Origin: Martelella radicis
GTDB lineage: Bacteria; Pseudomonadota; Alphaproteobacteria; Rhizobiales; Rhizobiaceae
NCBI RefSeq assembly: GCF_014196625.1
Contig: NZ_JACIDZ010000003.1
Span: forward strand, 62,001-126,000
DNA length: 64,000 nucleotides
Reading direction: 5' to 3'
The position numbers and the translations under genes are program-made. The notes beneath the pieces were generated by a model. The model was not told where the DNA came from. It did no database searches and saw nothing but the letters and a program-made list of their open reading frames with translations. Of this stretch, positions 62,982 to 64,000 are shown piece after piece; within the stretch, counting starts at the first letter, position 1; each line of letters opens with the position of its first letter.

Positions 62982-64000
62982 ATGAAGACCGGCTTTTCAG
63001 TTTGGCTCGCCAAAAACGGGTATTGGCTCGGAGGTATTCTCGGCTATCCGTTATTGTGGGCGATACTTCACTACCGGGTAAGAATCGGCAAGGAAGAGCG
63101 CGCGCGTCTCAAAGAGCGTTTCGGTCGTACGAAACTTGCCCGGCCGGATGGCCCGCTGGTCTGGATCCATGCAGCAAGCGTCGGCGAGACGCTCGCCGTC
63201 ACGCAGTTGATCGAGAGCATCAAGAATTGCGGCCTCTCCATTCTTCTGACCAGCGGAACGGTCACCTCTGCAAGGCTTGCCGCCGAGCGCTTCGGTGATG
63301 ACGTGATTCACCAATACGTGCCGATCGATGCCATGCCGGCGGTGTCCCGCTTTCTTGACCACTGGCGGCCCGATCTGGCCGTGAACGTGGAAACAGAGGT
63401 TTGGCCGGTCACGATCAGCGAGCTTGCCCGGCGCAAGATCGCGCAGATCATCGTCAACGGCCGCATCTCGGACCGTTCCTTCGAACGCTGGATGAACCGC
63501 CGTGACCTGGCGCGCAGCCTGTTCTCGCGCTTCTCACTGGTCATGGCACAGACCGATCTGGACGCGGAGCGGTTTTCCGATCTCGGTGCGCTTCACGTCT
63601 CGGTCACAGGCAATCTGAAAGTCGATCGGGAAGCGCCGCCGGCCGACGACCAGCTTGTCGAGACGCTGAAGGGCGAGATCGGCGAGCGACCCGTCTGGGC
63701 AGCGATTTCGACCTTTGACGGCGAGGAAAAGATTGCGGCCGATGTCCATGTGGCGCTGCGTGGCAAGCATCGAGGCCTTCTGACAATCATCGTGCCGCGT
63801 CATCCGGATCGCGGGGACGTGCTCGCCGGGCTGTTTGCCGCAAAGGGGCTCAATGTCAGCCGACGCTCGCTCGGCGAGATCCCGGTGGAGGAGACCGATA
63901 TTCTGCTCGGCGACACGATGGGGGACATGGGCCTTTATCTGCGCCTGACCGAAATCGCCTTCGTCGGCCGTTCGCTGATCGCCAAGGGCGGGCAGAACCC
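62982..64000 (+). CDS. waaA: 3-deoxy-D-manno-octulosonic acid (Kdo) transferase, partial
   Basis: The first 339 residues of WaaA (KdtA), the inner-membrane-associated glycosyltransferase that adds Kdo to lipid A precursor; the 3' end lies outside the window. An N-terminal anchor (YWLGGILGYPLLWAILHY) is followed by the conserved GPLVWIHAASVGETLAV near residue 58-74, LLTSGTVTSARLAAERF near 87, and VNVETEVWPVTISEL near 130 with the active-site Glu region; VTGNLKVDREAPP near 207 and GDTMGDMGLYLRLTEIAFVG near 308 agree. ATG 62982 was used. Upstream 62726-62981 has no gene and must hold any promoter. Confidence 0.95.
   Translation, partial: MKTGFSVWLAKNGYWLGGILGYPLLWAILHYRVRIGKEERARLKERFGRTKLARPDGPLVWIHAASVGETLAVTQLIESIKNCGLSILLTSGTVTSARLAAERFGDDVIHQYVPIDAMPAVSRFLDHWRPDLAVNVETEVWPVTISELARRKIAQIIVNGRISDRSFERWMNRRDLARSLFSRFSLVMAQTDLDAERFSDLGALHVSVTGNLKVDREAPPADDQLVETLKGEIGERPVWAAISTFDGEEKIAADVHVALRGKHRGLLTIIVPRHPDRGDVLAGLFAAKGLNVSRRSLGEIPVEETDILLGDTMGDMGLYLRLTEIAFVGRSLIAKGGQN

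Overview
The window is chromosomal DNA of high GC content (roughly low 60s percent by eye, not computed) from an alphaproteobacterium, most likely a member of the Hyphomicrobiales (Rhizobiaceae or a close relative such as Martelella or Hoeflea). The main reasons are a BacA/SbmA peptide transporter, a NolR-like ArsR regulator, a ChoV-type ABC ATPase, the PuuD/PuuE/allantoicase route for urate, a YfgM-like protein next to der, and the order pmbA - cysQ-like - DUF4170 - waaA at the right edge. Genes are densely packed. I saw no rRNA, tRNA, CRISPR array, insertion sequence or prophage.

Layout. 1-3.5 kb: the 5' part of a peptide-type solute-binding protein, divergent from a radical-SAM anaerobic sulfatase maturase with a SEC-C tail, then a DUF2255 gene. 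3.5-8.9 kb: a minus-strand paoABCD-like operon (periplasmic aldehyde oxidoreductase, XdhC-like chaperone, MocA-like nucleotidyltransferase). 9-12.7 kb: a DEAD-box helicase, and MnmD divergent from an MnmC-like FAD oxidase. 12.8-26.6 kb: a complete purine-to-glyoxylate pathway. Its plus-strand arm is DUF1045, puuE, uraD, alc, allA, uraH and a phosphoesterase; its minus-strand arm is xdhA, xdhB, xdhC, puuD, guaD and an lldD-like gene. The arms converge at a small atypical membrane protein. Together they convert guanine, hypoxanthine and xanthine to urate, 5-hydroxyisourate, OHCU, allantoin, allantoate, ureidoglycolate and finally glyoxylate plus urea.

26.6-48.4 kb: mainly housekeeping and carbon metabolism: bdhA, a luciferase-like monooxygenase, map, bacA, nnrU, yfgM-like, der, a glycosyltransferase preceded by a convincing PHO box, alpha-glucosidase, aqpZ, aldose epimerase, an omega-amino acid aminotransferase, a NolR-like regulator with an 18-bp inverted repeat upstream, hugZ overlapping an orphan choV, tdk, a LuxR solo, maeB, doxX and an aldo/keto reductase.

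48.4-57.5 kb is the most accessory-looking part: a LysR regulator with nearby redox genes (aldo/keto reductase, exported double carboxymuconolactone decarboxylase-like protein, F420-reductase-like protein, cupin, cytochrome P460-like protein, MFS exporter, Tat-tagged alcohol dehydrogenase), with TCATGA-centred palindromes recurring in its short intergenic gaps. It is followed by a hexapeptide acyltransferase fused to a toroid-like domain and a ThuA-like gene. 57.6-64 kb returns to core genes: grxB, a Kef-type antiporter, pmbA, an inositol monophosphatase family gene, DUF4170 and the start of waaA.

No obviously new defence or mobile system was found. The best leads are the LysR-linked redox island, the transferase-toroid/ThuA pair, the exported alcohol dehydrogenase and the PHO-box glycosyltransferase.
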